A stretch of DNA of 64,000 nt from Hypoxylon rubiginosum (lineage: Eukaryota; Ascomycota; Sordariomycetes; Xylariales; Hypoxylaceae), in assembly GCA_902806565.1 (NCBI GenBank), contig CADCXA010000006.1, positions 1,178,001-1,242,000 of the forward strand, read 5' to 3'. A model generated the notes under the pieces. It did not search any database and was not told where the DNA came from. It saw nothing but the letters and a program-made list of their open reading frames with translations. The position numbers and the translations under genes were made by a program. Of this stretch, positions 31,771 to 45,028 are shown in pieces. The first letter of the stretch is position 1; each line of letters starts with the position of its first letter.

Positions 31771-34274
31771 TCAAAGGGGTAGCTCCTTTGGGATCTCGTC
31801 GATGACCGATTGGATGGTTATAAGTGAACCCGGCCCACCATCCTCGCGTAGATAGTCTAACAACACGCTTGTCTGTCCGTAGAGATTTTCTAATGCCGAT
31901 CGCGATGATTTACCCAAGGACGCTAGGAAACAGTTAGCTGCGTCTCGGAAAGAGAAAAATACCTATAGGAGGTAGACTCACAAAGGATAGCTGAATTGAG
32001 CTCCTCAGCTACAGCCACTCTGCCCTTTCGATCAAGGAGAGGTGCGACCTCCTTGACCTGGAGCGGATTGGAGTAAGCTAGGAGAGAGAAGACTTCGTTG
32101 AGCGTCCTCCTAACCTGTCTCCTCGTGTCGTCCTTGAATTCTGCCTGTAGCTTTTGTCCGTACTCAATGGTTTTCGCTAGCAGGTCGTCTTGTTCTGTCT
32201 GGGCCTCCAGACCATCTTCCTCCATCTTATCTGAGGAACCATTCTCATCGACATCCATCTTATTAGGAACTTCGTCGATAGAATGGCCGTTGCTCTTCTT
32301 GGAACTCTGGGTGCCAAGTTCGGCGGATTTCCGCACCATTTCAATGAACGTTCGGCAGCGCAACTTGAAGTATACGTCGTCATTGTCCTCTAATACACGA
32401 GGATAATAGGTATAGGTGTACTTAACGGCCTTTTCGATATCGCCCTCGAGAATGGCTCTTCTGATGCCTAGGTTCTGTTAGTAGAAAGCATACCGTTGGT
32501 AAGAGTCTACACGTACGTTGCCTGTGGTGAGCATCTTCATCATCTTTGATATTGATGCCTGGAACAGGTGTTCGTGGGTCGATTTGTAATGCCTTCTTCT
32601 CATCGTGAATCTCTTCGGCAAACGCCCGTGCCGTCTCAACGTATCCGTCGTGTTGCAAAAATTGCAATACCTACAACAGCCATGTTAATTAAATCAATGT
32701 CATCTCAACGCCATCTTCGGCGGGATATCTAGTGGCTTACAAGTTGTTGAATTAGCTCCGTCTCACCCATTTGAGGTGATACCAATCTTTCGACACTACA
32801 TTTCCTAAGTCAGTATTTGCAATTGGACTTGTTGGGCATTAATTATATCTTACCTCGTCTCGCTGATTGCAACCTTAATTCTTGCTTGTTCCCTCTGTAC
32901 AGTACAGTTGTTAACTATAACGTGCCCCTCTCTGAGAGCTGAGAGAGCCCGGCCTGAATTGAGTAAACTTACCTTGACCATGGTATCAATACTGAAAATG
33001 AAGGGTTCCTGGCCAAAGTTGACTCGGATGTGCTCTCCCGGTTTCTTCATACCCACAGTAGGGTAAAGATCCCCCTTTAAGTCTCGAAATGCAGTTTCTA
33101 TGTCAAAAGGTTAGAGTGTCGAGCAAAAGAATGGCCGCTGATATGTTGAAATCCACTAACTATAATTCTTCCCATTTTTAGTGAAGAACGCCTCACGAGT
33201 TCGGAAGTTCACTCCACAGCCGACAGTATCCTGGGGACCGAAGGTGGCGCCTTCGTAGGCCTTGCCATCTTTATGTCCAGAGTAGATGTCACCATCATCG
33301 CCGTGGTAACCCCACGAATCAGGCTCCCAACCAGGCGGTCTTGTTAACGCAACGTTCTTGCCCGAGAAACCGATACAGACCGTCGTCCTACGTTTGTCCC
33401 GTTAGATCCTATTAACCAAAAGAGGACTCTTCACATACTCATCTCGCCTCGGACTCCTCGATAAAAGTGTCACCTCAAAATAGTATATCCCGGCTTGCCA
33501 TGGCATCGGATGGTCCGCGCGGATCGAGCAGGTCTCGTGATCCGCCTCTCTTGAAGTGCGGCTTGCTGCGTACTTAACTTCTCGGCCGTCTGCTAGAATC
33601 TCCAGCGCACCATGCTTATCATCCTTGTTCCACTTCGCAGGTAAAGGAGCCACTGACTCATCGTACTCGACAGTCGGGGCCCGTTCGATCAAATCGTATG
33701 TCATTCCTAGATGAGACGCCGGCGTCTTATTCGCTAACGAAGCTGCCGTTGCGATACCCGCTGGTAAACTACCACTCGGCTGCTGCTGGATATCTTTTTG
33801 TGCGCGCTTTGCCCTGTGCGAATCCTCGAGCTTTTGGATGTAATTCGAACCACTGAGGTACGATGGCGTGAAAAAGCCATTCCCATGTCCGTTCGCTGCT
33901 CTTGCGTTGTCTGCCCCTCCACTATGCATTAACCCCTCGAAAGCTCTTGAGAAGTGTGGTAGCTGCGGGGGTCGAGGTTGGAAGGTGTCGGCGCCTCCAT
34001 CCGAGCCGCTGCTCGCCATGTCTGCGTCTGGGTTGTGGCTATGGCTTTGGTAGGAGGGATTTGTTGCATAAAGATCCGATGGCGATTCGTATGTGGGGTT
34101 TAGGAGGTAGGAGAGGCGATTGAGCGGCGAATGCGACGTGGACGGAAGCCCAGGGCCGGATCCGGGTACTACGGGGGTATATGAGGAGTTCCTGTATCTA
34201 GGAAGGAAGTTTGTAAGCGACATATCTGGGTTGAAGCCAGAAGGGCCATGGTGGAAAGGATTCGCCATAGCCAA
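31771..34274 (-). CDS. VID30: Vid30/RanBPM, GID ubiquitin-ligase scaffold (691 aa)
   Basis: Eight exons: 34274-33439, 33387-33161, 33097-32973, 32894-32854, 32795-32741, 32670-32517, 32467-31982 and 31922-31771, 2,076 nt exactly in phase. Vid30 (Gid1, RanBPM) binds substrate receptors in the GID/CTLH E3 complex that destroys gluconeogenic enzymes in yeast. Domains in order: a disordered N-terminus rich in Ser/Pro/Asn (1-200); SPRY (about 205-395; MPWQAGIYYFEVT, TTVCIGFSG, PDSWGYHGDDGDIYSG, VGCGVNF); LisH (about 422-450; LIQQLVLQFLQHDGYVETARAFAEE); CTLH (IRRAILEGDIEKA, near 480); and a C-terminal CRA helical region interrupted by an acidic Ser/Asp/Glu insert. The family's order and length are complete. 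Confidence 0.93.
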
Positions 34275-36104
34275 CCCGAGTTCAGGGCAAGAGACTATGA
34301 GCTCGCCGAAGATGCTGTTGCCCTAGACGCACCAAGTGGATGATGCAGGACAGGTTGCCGAGGCAGGGAGGGTAGTAACGGCGGTGGCGGACGGGAAGAC
34401 GATATTGTACGTGGTATTGTATAAGGTATGCGAACGATGCCTTTTCCTAAAGAGATGCCCCTGGGTTTCTTCTTTCGAAGCCACCTTATGAAGAGGTGAC
34501 GAGGGTACGTATCATGACCTGCATTTATAACTTCAACGAAGCAGACGATGGCTCGGAGAAGTTTGTCTGATGGTAGTAGAGACCCGGTTATTAAATGGGC
34601 ATCAATGATGTTGAGATATGGCGTGTGATGATAGGTTCATAGTTCGTCGCTGTCGTGGTTCGTGGTTGGTTGCGGAGATGGGAAGATGGTACAGAGAGGT
34701 ACGGAGGGTGTATTGGAAGTATTGGAAGTACGTACAGGTATCAAGGTACGTACAATGCGATGTATAATCAACGAGGTCACGCCGTCACGGAAGTTGTTGC
34801 TTTACTTGATCCGACCAAGACTTGCCTACAATGCACCAGGGCATGCATTAGGTGGCATGTACCTTAAGCGTTTAAGTGAGTGAAGATAACGCAGAAGGTA
34901 CTTTACACTTGCTCTTATCAAATGCATAGGTACCTCCAATCGATAGGTGGTGTAATAAGAATGTGGGTACAATATTAATAACTTAGTACCAGTTTTGCAA
35001 TAGCTGATGCGCTAAAAGCTAATTTTGGTCACATCATCTCATCGCTGTCTCATCATCAACGCCTTCATAAGTTTTTTAATTCTTGATATTACCATTCCTG
35101 AGGTACATGTACGCTACCAGAACCGAAACCTTCTACGCAAGACCTATCAGTTACACAACATGATGCAATTTTAACATGAATAGGCACCTGCCTGGGTACT
35201 TAGTTTTCCAACAAGTAGGCAGAATATCTACGGTAAGGCGATAGGCATATTTCACAAGTATCACCAAGCCAACAATGCAAAGATAGCCCCGTATTGTACC
35301 TTTCGTACCTATGAGTTGTGCGGTAGTAGTGTGATACAAAGATGTGAGTTGGCAGGTAGGTAGGCAGCGGCCTGGTTCACCATCCGGACAAATATACGAC
35401 AGTCATGCATTGTAAAGGAGAGTACCAATAGGTCGAACATAATTCCACCAGATACCTCTGGAATCCTGATATTTGTCCTATGACAAATCATTAGTATCTG
35501 TCTTCTTTAACAGCATGCGTATTATAAAACCAAAAGGATATATGTATTTTATATCAAAGGGCAAGCTCATAAAACGCCCAACAGATGTTCTTCAAAGGGG
35601 TTCTGGCATTACAACCACATTGGATCGGATCTCCTAACACCCAATGGCCTACTGAGTATCAAGAAGCCTATGGTCATGTTGGGTGAAAGCTGACCATTGC
35701 TACACGACATCGAGGTGAAATAAGAGCACTTCAAAGTCATGGCCAGCTATATGGTAATGAACACACGATGTATATTTGCCTCGAAGCAGACCTAAGACAA
35801 CCTTCCCATATTCTAGTCGTAGCGCCGCCGCGTAGCTTATAGTACAATCCATTTCCGTTTCCCTAACGCCAAGCGCTGAAGTGATACCAAGGTCCCTCTG
35901 CGGACGGAGAGATATGGTTGCGGCTTGACCTAATGCCTCACAACCCCCCTAAGGCCGAAGTATGGCCTATTGCCGACTCGACTTGAGTGGCAAAACAAAG
36001 TCCGGAACGCCGTGCTTTTTCTCGACCTGGCACCGTAAATCCATATCTAATACAGTAAACTACTAATAAGGTCATCTCGAATTAAAATCATAGTTGAATA
36101 AGAC
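34275..36104. other. intergenic
   Basis: About 1.8 kb, AT-rich, with no supported gene. The first 400 bp are the probable Vid30 promoter and leader. Confidence 0.5.
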
Positions 36105-37059
36105 TTATGAGGCAGCGGCAATGGGTGTAGGAACTGGCGAGCTGGCGTTAATACTCGGCGGTATGCTACGCTGCTCGCCGCCGTCGGCGTGGCTGTTGCT
36201 GTTGCTGTTGCTGTTGCTTTTCTCGCTCTTCATCTGACTGCCCTCCTTATTCTCCTTATTGCTGCTCTCAGCGGAGGCGGCAGGTTCCTCGGGGGTAGCC
36301 TGAGGCTGGGGCTTGGGGGGAGCGGTCCAGCGAGGGATCTCCCAGACAGTGCCAGTGAAGCTCTTCACTCGGAAGCCTCCTCTAGCCCATTTGCGGCAGG
36401 GCGCGCCTGATCGATCGAGGGCTCGGAGTCCAGCATTGATGGCACCTTGGTTGGCCTTGGGGCCAAGCTTGTGATATGTGCCACCATTGGCTCGTCCGGT
36501 AGGGTCGATAGTACCGTCGTCTCTGATACCCGTAATTAGTACAAATACATATTCATTGACACAAGCCCACTAGGGGCGGGTGCTGTAGGCAAGGTAGCGA
36601 AATGGGATGTACTTACAGCCGGGGCTTCTTCTTGGGGCCAGGCTTGCCTCGAACCTTGGCTGTCGGGTCGGATCCATTTGCTCCGGCAGCGCTTCTCTTG
36701 ACGCCCTTCTTCTTAGGTGCCTCGGTCGGCGGCCCCATCGGGGCTTGCGATGGTGTTCCTACAGCGGCGGGAGTACCTGGGGTGGACTCGGAGGCGTTGT
36801 CGCCATTGGACGCGGCTGGGGGTTGGTCGTTAGGAAGGGATGACGAGGCCGAGGGAGACTCCTTCACGGGCGACTCTTCCTTGACGGACGACGGGTCGAC
36901 AATCTTTCGCAGCTTAAGAGAAGTCACACGTAACGTGACGAGAGCCGACGATTTGCTCGAGGATTTTCGGCGGTCCTTCTCCTTGGTGGAGGTGGCCGAC
37001 TTGCTGGGGGTAGGCATTGCGAGAATGGGTGATGTCGATACTGGGGATGGTGCTGACAA
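36105..37059 (-). CDS. IES4: INO80 complex subunit Ies4 (286 aa)
   Basis: Two exons: 37059-36617 and 36522-36105, separated by a 94-nt intron (GTAAGT donor). Ies4 is a small subunit of the INO80 chromatin remodeller and in yeast a checkpoint kinase target. The N-terminal part has Ser/Thr/Lys-rich stretches, a short LVTLRVTSLKLRKIV strand and many SP/TP sites. A basic GVKRS and KVRGKPGPKKKPRL segment precedes the conserved block. That block (HKLGPKANQGAINAGLRALDR, CRKWARGGF, VKSFTGTVWEIPRW) is the family hallmark. A low-complexity tail includes an SNSNSNSNS run encoded by CAGCAA-type repeats. The start at 37059 is chosen over the internal Met at 37017; either is possible. Nuclear. Confidence 0.85.
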
Positions 37060-40000
37060 TTAAGTTGGTACGGGTGAGGGCGGTAGCAAGGGCGAGGAGG
37101 ATTCGGTGAGGCAGACAGAAAGTGTGCGGGTGCGGGTTGATTGTGAGATGTTTTAATCTTGGGTTGGATTGTGCACTTTTGGTATTTTGTCAAGTGTCAA
37201 GGTTAGGGTGAAGTTTCGTGTCAGGTCATCTGGATGGAATGGACGAATAGGTGTGGTGAAGGAAGGAAAGAATTTATAAATGGGGGGCGCGCCATGGTGC
37301 CGTTCGGATTGGCAACTCTTTGGGCCGCCGCTACAATAAACTCATGTTTTTGCTCGTTGAACCTCGTCTCCGTCGCAAAGGGACGGGACCTGGTGCTGGT
37401 GTGTGTAGGCGTGTGTGTACTTTGATACCTTACCATTTCTTACCTGGTAAGATCACGTGAGATCTACAGAATAATGAAAGCCTATATGTATCCATCTAAG
37501 GAGGCACTAGTCCATAAACTGCCATAATTCTCATATCCTCATACATAATTCTCCTAATTCTCCAGCTTATTCTCCTACACAGTTCTCTCATAATGTACTT
37601 TGTAAATTTGCATAAATTATTTCTACCTACCGTTTGCGCGCAGTCTGAAGCTGACGACACCCCCTTTTCTGCGAAATTTCTTCCATGCTTAGCTCGTGAT
37701 GAACTTATCAGCTGTCAAGTCACAAACCGGATAGCCCATACAGTCCATACTACATACTACATATATCACATAGCCCATACATAACCCATGCCACTCTACA
37801 CTCTACGCCGCCATGGGACCGCAGCTGGGCAACTGGTTCACGGCTGAGTCGTTTTCCCAAAACCACCAACAACTTCTTCAAGGTTCCACTGCACAAGCCT
37901 ACTTATCCTAGCCGTTTGCCCTTCTGTCATCTTTTGTCATGCGACGATTTAGATTGGATAGTATCATGAACCCCAACTTAGTAATGATCAGAAGCCCTTC
38001 ATCCTGAGTCCTACCCTCTTTCATCTTTCTATCCTCCTCTGCCCTCTAGCCTCTAGCCTCTAGCCTCTAGCTTCTTTTCCCCCAGTGCCCTGTGCATAGG
38101 AGGAATCTAACTTTGGCCGCCAGCGCGCCAGTACCGGAAGGACATGACAGATGAAAAACCTCAAGAGTTATTAGCGTCCTAAATGTCCTTTGAATTTCGT
38201 CACCTCTGCCGATTTTTCTCCCATCGAGGCTTGGGGTTTGGGACTCGAACTCAACCTTACCATGCGTCCGCATCCCTTGAGAATGTTCCAGTATGGGAAT
38301 ACCAGGTCGGAACACCGGACTGGTTCAAAATGCCGCAAGGGGTGCTTCGTTTGGCCAAGCCAATGGCTCAGTCAGCTTGAAATCCAATAGTACAACCCCA
38401 TATCCGCACCCATCTAAGAAGCTTTTCTTCTCCTTTCACTACTTATCACTTGTATGAAACACAGGTTTGGAGAAATTCCGAACTCAGGTCCTCTCAACCA
38501 GAGGAGCCCCTAAAAGCATAAACATCCCGATCATCGCCGCCTCCGCTGTGATACCCTATGTACAGAACTTGTCTACACAATTAAACCCTACCCTACCAGA
38601 TGATTACTTTCTCTGCACATCATTCACGATATTTCAGTTAGCGCATATGCTTATCCATCGGGTAGGTACTTTCAAATATAGTCGAAGCCAAACCGTCTTT
38701 GTTATCCATCCTGCCATCATTGTCCTTTAGCCTAGACTCAATCGCGAAGTGATATTGGGAGGCTACAAGCGACATGGTCCGGCGTTCCGTGAACAGCGAT
38801 GCCCACATACAAACTGAATAGAGCGCCGACTTTTCATCACCGTCAGATCATTACCTAATTCAGTACAGCATGCCGTCAAATTATGTATCTTTCACGTAGT
38901 ATCACTTCAGAACGATGAGCTAATAATCTACTCTAGTGTGAAATTCAATCGTCTTCATCAATTCCAAACCATGACCAGTGGATTTCAAGAACTCCTCACC
39001 AGTAAACTTAGAACCACAGCAAAAATCTTGATTCGGACTTAGCTGTCTGGATGCCAACAATCAACAAGGACGACCCCTAGTGCAATCCGCATTGATCCTT
39101 TTGAATGTGGGCTACTCCAAACCCTCTACTCTGGGTATAGTGCACAGATCTCCGAAGCCGTGGTGCCACGGAATTGGGCTTTCTGTCGAGAATGCCCTTT
39201 GATCTAAGGAACAAATTCCGTATATTCCCCGAGATCGCCACCAATACTCCGAGCTACCAATTTTGCATCGCAGTTCTGATTTATCTGTATTGTACTATCT
39301 ACGAATACGACTGGACCGTGTTTTACTGCATGGCGAATAACAAGTTCTACCACAACATTTCCAGCTAACCTCCACAGCTATGAGCGCGCCCTCACTGCGG
39401 ATAGCCGACTAAGGTCTAATACTAGCTTTGTGCTATCTTAGATGGGAACGGACATCGGCGATGAAGTCACAGAAGGAACAAAGACTAAGAGAGCGAGCGC
39501 GGTCTAGTAGAACAGGACACAGGGAGCTCATCCTTCATACCGTCAAGTGAGACCCGCGCCGATTGGAATAGGAGACGGAACACGTGCACGGATAGCTCTT
39601 ATGAGGTGTCCATATTCCAATCTACTGGACCACCGTTACTTACTCTCGCAGTCTATAGCTGCTATAGACTCTGAGAATTTTACTTAATCGCTAATAGCGA
39701 CACCGCTAATGCTTTCTTTCGTTAGTCCTTCACTTACAACTCGAGTCACAACGAAAAGGAGATCCCGTGCCTCAATGCTACGAACCCATATAGGCACCAG
39801 CATTTATGATAGACACATTGCCTTGGATCAACATGGAAGGGATGCCGTGATGTCAGCTTAATGCCATACCGACTGTGAGGTTTATTCATTCGTTTTTTGG
39901 ACAACTTGTTACGAAAATCACCAAGAGCGCTGTTCTTATAGCGCGCTACTGAAAGGTCTTCAATACCACTCAAGACGCAGCCTCGTGCTTTGGGATATTC

Positions 40001-40833
40001 GGCAATGAGTCTTATGTCTTGGCCTTCGTGTGGTTCATAGGTGAGTTACGTACCCGAGATGTTAGGGATGGGCAAATATGAAGTTGAAATGGGATCTCAA
40101 AAGGTAAGGCGTGAATAATTTCATGGCTCAAACATCGGTAGACCAGGTACTTGAGATACCTAAATCACATGAATGCTGCAAATCAGTTGTCCTAGCGTTG
40201 GTAAATTCGTAATTAGAAGTATGTAGGACACGGAAAGTTGCTTGACTTGAATGTCAAATTAAAACGTTCGTACTATTCACAACCTCTCTTCACAATGTGT
40301 ATGGTATAGAAATGACTAATTAACCCACGTTTCCCCACGGAGAATTTCAGCGGAATTCCCGCCTTGGAGAAGCCGGTGGGCGCCCATAGGACATCGCACA
40401 TACATGACATGGCATCGCATTTAATGTATAGTCGCGGCTTCTGTAGGGCTATAGACTATTGTGTCGACTATTGTTGTCTTGGCCATCTGCAATTCGTGCC
40501 TACCCGCGCACTGCTACTACCCTGACCCCCACAGACTGAGATGCGTGGCTCTTGTGACCTGATCATGACCGGGGCCTGGCCATTGCCGGGAGTGACTTCA
40601 TCCTTATCGTCGTCGGGTACGGGCGAGAAGCGAGGCCCAAAACTCTAAGGTCTAAGGTCAAACTATTACCTTACCGACGTCTAGCCCCCGAGGACACTGA
40701 TATCACTACTGGCTTACAGATTCTCTCTACTAGATACTCTACTATAGCCCTCTCACTTGAAGTTGGGATCAAGGTGGTGTGAACACAACACTTTGAATTG
40801 ACATTCGATAACACGCTGCATTCGTCGCCAATC
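37060..40833. other. long intergenic region, no gene seen
   Basis: Nearly 3.8 kb. Only short frames (under 90 codons) occur, none with family resemblance. CCTCTAGCCTCTAGCCTCTAG microrepeats lie near 38043-38070. A GC-richer block (40480-40720) precedes the hydrolase gene and probably contains its promoter. Relics of mobile DNA could be present but I cannot identify any. Confidence 0.45.
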
Positions 40834-41990
40834 ATGGGTTCCGACGATGTTCCATCTCTAGTAAATCCGTTGCATTCTTCGGTAGTCGAGAGGCTCGACC
40901 CGGTATTTGCCGAGATCTACATGAAATACCAAGGTATTATTCATGTTCAACTACTTCTCCTCCTCCATGCTCCCACTCGCTAACAGGCGAGGTCGTAGCA
41001 TCTAAGCTCCGGGCAGACCAGGTTCCTTACGAGGTCTACAACCTCGACCGGGAGAAATACACCTTTCCAACGGCCAAGGTCACCGGACTGGCACCACGCG
41101 TAAGCAGCAGCGAGAAATACTACGTCCCCGTCTCGAACCCGCCCGGTAGGATAGCCGTGCAAGTGTACGTGCCTACACCGGACGCTATCGCCAAAGCCGG
41201 GCTGGAGCGAGACGGGCTGCTTCCGGCGCTCGTGAATTTCCACGGCGGCGGGTTCGTCATCGGGGGCCTGGACTCGGACGAGCCGCTGTGCCGAAAGATC
41301 TGCCAGCGGGTCGGCTGTATCGTGGTCAACGTCGACTACCGACTTGCCCCTGAATACGCGCATCCCATCCCCTTCGCAGATAGCTGGGAGGCGCTGCGGT
41401 GGACTTTCGAATCCGCGCAGATGCTCAAGATAGACACGTCGCGCGTAGGGGTCGGCGGACTCTCCGCCGGCGCGTGTATCGCGGCGGCCCTTGCGCTGAT
41501 GGCGCGGGACGAGCCGAGCCTGCCCCGTCTGGCCGTGCAGCTGCTCATCGTGCCGGTGATCGACGCGAGATACGTCCCGACGGAGGGCTCGTGCGACCCC
41601 GCGAAGACGCCGTACAAGAGCTACGTCGACTTCGAGTTCGCCCCCATGCTCCCCCTCCACCGCCTCGTCTGGTTCTACAACCTGTGGCTGGGCACGGACG
41701 AAGGCCGCGCGGAGAAGGCCCGGGACTTTCGGGCCTCGCCGATCGTCGCGTCGTCGCACGCCGACCTGCCCCCGGCGATCGTCTTCTGCGCCGAGATAGA
41801 CCCGCTCCAGTGCGAGGGCGCCGCCTACCACGCGAAATTGCAGGCGGCGGGCGTCCCCAGCAGGCTCAAGATTTATAAAGGGCAGGGACACCCGTTCAAC
41901 CAGTGGGACGGAGCGAGTCCTACGGCCAAGGAGTTTGTCGATGATTGTATTGCGGAGTTGACGGTTGCATTCTTGGGCGAGTTCCCATAG
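40834..41990 (+). CDS. alpha/beta hydrolase, HSL-type esterase (367 aa)
   Basis: Two exons: 40834-40933 and 40987-41990, with a 53-nt intron ending CTAACAG. Enzymes of the hormone-sensitive-lipase group hydrolyse esters or lactones. The oxyanion motif HGGGFVIGG lies near residues 115-123. The nucleophile elbow G-L-S-A-G gives Ser193. Asp305 (EIDPLQ) and His335 (GQGHPF) complete the triad. DYRLAPE is another family signature. Length is normal and no signal peptide is visible, so it is probably intracellular. It lies tail-to-tail with the Zn2Cys6 regulator, which is divergent from an MFS carrier, so the three may act on one compound. Substrate unknown. Confidence 0.92.
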
Positions 41991-42352
41991 AAAGATGAAT
42001 TTACCCCTTAGAATGAATCGACAGGAAATAGGTTCTGGTGCTTTGATAGATGTACATTGCGCCTTCGCTTGTTGGACGAGGCTTGGTCGATAACGCATGC
42101 CTCAATGCATGTGGACTCTAGGTACCTCTTATAAAGACGAACCCAGTAGACATACTGTGTTAATGTTGACCGTATGTTGAGCTTGAATGACAAGACTGGA
42201 GTTGATAATGGAAAGGTAAATTATACATTTATCAGTTCGAAAAAGCTTATTAGTAGAAGTCACCGCACTGTCAATATCGCAAATTATCGAAGACACAATT
42301 CGCAACGCGGTTATACTCTGTCAGGAAGGTATCGTTATTAGACGCCGTCGAC
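41991..42352. other. intergenic between convergent genes
   Basis: About 360 bp of AT-rich 3' flanks with one TAGGTACC word near 42120. Nothing else is seen. Confidence 0.5.
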
Positions 42353-44682
42353 TTAAGCGAAGCCGCTTTGCCCTGAAACCAGTTGCTCCCACTGTACCCA
42401 TTCGTTCGGGTCCATCTCGAAAGACAGGAGATCTGGAAAGTCGTAGGATTCGAGCGGTTCGAGCGCCAGCAGGTCTCCGTCGTACCGCTCGGGCTGGAAT
42501 CTGGCCTGGCCGAGCGATTTCCGCGTAGCCGGTCTAGCAGCCGCTATCTGGCCTTGGGGTCCGGACAGCGACGCCGGGGGCGGCGGCTTCTGGTGGCGGC
42601 GGCGGATCGTGTCGATGTACCCGGGCGTCGGCGGCTCCGGCAGGCCCTCGGCCATGGAGGCCGCGACGTGGTGGTCCCAGACCTCGAGCGTCCACTTGCC
42701 CAGCGCCGCGTAGACGGCGCCGGCGGGCTCCTCGAGCACGCGGTGGTAGTGCGAGAACATGGTGCCGACCAGCTGCCACAGCCGGTCGACCTTGGGGCCC
42801 GTCCCGCGGCGGCGGGCCTCGATGAGCACGTACAGCATCGTGTTCCACAGGTAGCTCGTGCCGACCTGCCACATGTACTTCTCGAGCCCGTGGCCTCCCT
42901 CGTACACGAGCGTGGCGTACTCGAGGAGCTTGGTCGCGTTCTCGAACACGATGTCACGCTCGCTCCGCGGCACCCGGACGACGGCGGCGGCGGCGGGGGC
43001 TGCGGCGGGGGGTCGGCTCGAAGTCGCGAACCGCCGCGGGCTGTGCGCGAAGAGCTTCATCTTGCAGATCGACGACCGCACCATGAGCGACACGAACGTG
43101 TGGAACGGCTCCGACGGGTCGCAGTATCGCATGTACCTGCGCTCCCACCGGTCCTGCACCTCGCGGATCGCGCCGTCCTTCTTGGCGAGCGAGACGTCCG
43201 GCGTGTACAGCGCCTCCCAGCGCACGTCCCCGGGACGCGTCGAGAACTTGCGCAGGAGTTCTACGATGTCGCACTTGAGCAGGCACGGCGCCATCGGGGT
43301 GATGCTGTCGCGCTCCGCCGGCGGGTCCGCCATGTCCGGGTACAGGTCCTCGTCGTCGACGTTCAGGGGCGGCTTGGTGTCCCCGCAGGACAGGTCCAGA
43401 GACGGTCTCGTGCCTAGCACCTCGGCCAGCCGGAAATCCATGTGCGCGAGATGCCACCAGAGTCGCCTCCGCATTTCCGTCTCGAATGGAGATAGCCCAA
43501 GCGATGTGCCGTCACGGTGGAGCCCCATCTTGCGGGCGAGTCGTATGGCAACCCCTGAGAAGATGTATAAGGTATCGCCCCCGTGGCTCTTTCGCAAACA
43601 CATCTTTCTTCTCGTTAGCTTATAATTCAAGGTGCATATGATGAGGACAGCCTTACGATAAATATTCCGTACGCTCGAAGAGTCGTTGGGCTTGAAGTTG
43701 ACAGCAATCCTGCATTCACCAAGGCCTGGCGAGTTGCAAGTTTGTAACGGGAATATAGGACCGGCTGCGGTATCCCAAAAAGACTCTGGCATTCCTTCTC
43801 TTCCAGAGAGCATATTGTTGCGAGACAGAAGGCAAATATCTCCGCCTCCAGGCTTCTGGACAGCTTATGAGAATTCCGTAGCCCGCTGGTTAGCGCGGCC
43901 CAGAACGTAGGAAGATGCAAGACTTTCATCATAGGGTCAACTCGATCGGCGTAGATGTCCCTCAGTTTCGGCAGTATCTGGAAAGACGGGTGGAGGCTTC
44001 TGAGATCCTCAACTCTATAATGTTCTTCAGTTTCAAGAAGCATCCCGCCTTCGTGATCATCCGACTCATCCAACGGCTCACCAAGGCTAGTGGTTTCCGG
44101 ATGCTGAAACTGCGAAGTCGATTAGCAAGAATAATAGGCGATTAGATGCAAGGAAAGAGAAAGTGACCGCCTACCTGATCTCCTAAACTGGACCAGAGAG
44201 CACTAAGACGAATTAGAAGCCGTTACTTAGGACATAAATAATGAGATAAATACCTGTCATAGTATCTCGAGGTTCCCTCTTTCGTTACGAGCTGTGGTTT
44301 AGAGTCTCCAAGCCCAAAAGGGTCGCCCCGACTCTTACTTCGAGGCTCGGGCACTTCATCCATCTCAACATCCGGCCGAGATGCTGTCTCCGGATCGGAG
44401 TCGAAGTCGTCGAAATCGTCAGACGGCTCAACGTTTGCGCCATATGATTTCAGCAGTTCCTCGTATCGTTTCAGTTTGCCGTGAAGGCTTTCCCGGGGAG
44501 GCTTTGTCCTTTTTCGCTTCCCGCGCACCGGAGGGACGAACACACACTGCTTCGAAGTCTTGGTACAATTGGAGCAATTGGGTCGCCGGTCGCACTTGAT
44601 TTTTCGCTGCCGACAGGCCAAGCAAGAGTAGGCGAAAACGCCGTCTCGCCCAAGCAGCTCTCCTCCCAATGATTGAGGCATA
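42353..44682 (-). CDS. Zn2Cys6 transcription factor (719 aa)
   Basis: Four exons: 44682-44255, 44202-44175, 44109-43657 and 43603-42353, 2,160 nt in phase. The N-terminal binuclear zinc cluster is perfect (Cys20, 23, 30, 36, 39, 46; C-x2-C-x6-C-x5-C-x2-C-x6-C). A basic linker (GKRKRTKPP) and short dimerisation helix (LHGKLKRYEELLKSYG) follow. An acidic linker leads to the fungal transcription factor middle domain (about 210-520; LHLPTFWAAL, GVAIRLARKMGLHRDGT, EMRRRLWWHLAHMD). The C-terminus is GC-rich with Ala/Pro runs. Such proteins bind CGG triplets, often to activate adjacent genes. It shares a 346-bp promoter with the MFS gene, its likely target. A Met at 44747 would add 22 residues; the start at 44682 is preferred. 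Confidence 0.92.
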
Positions 44683-45028
44683 TTCCGATTAATTTCTCTC
44701 CTAGATAATATGATAAATATGAAGAAAATAAAACCGGAAGCGAGCAAAACAGCGCGGATGGTGTAGTTCGCTGACGTACAGCGAGAAGACCGGGGTTGAT
44801 TAGCGGCGCTCCTCGGCGTTCGGATGCAAAAAATACAACTTTTGAGCCCCGAGCAGCGGATCGGCCCCTTTAATATCGGTATGAGACTTACGTTCTGCCA
44901 CGTTCGCCCCCGAGAAAATCAAGTCCGGCCTTGATCTTATAAATAGTAGTTTATCAGGTAGCGTAGGGAATATGTAAGTAAACTTTCCATCAATCAAGTC
45001 AAGTCGACCTTCATTCAACCTCACCATC
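44683..45028. promoter_or_regulatory. shared promoter of regulator and MFS transporter
   Basis: 346 bp between divergent start codons. It is unusually rich in CGG/CCG triplets: ACCGGGGTTGATTAGCGGCG near 44790, CCTCGGCGTTCGG near 44812 and AGCAGCGGATCGGCCCC near 44853. These are plausible sites for a Zn2Cys6 factor, including autoregulation. A TATAAATAG at 44938-44946 could serve the transporter. Confidence 0.5.

Noticed and set aside
41399..41878. Second plus-strand frame inside the hydrolase
   Set aside because: Arg/Pro-rich out-of-frame shadow; the hydrolase motifs lie in the other frame.
42383..43417. 344-codon plus-strand frame over the Zn2Cys6 gene
   Set aside because: Antisense shadow in GC-rich sequence with no domain; the regulator's exons account for the coding signal.
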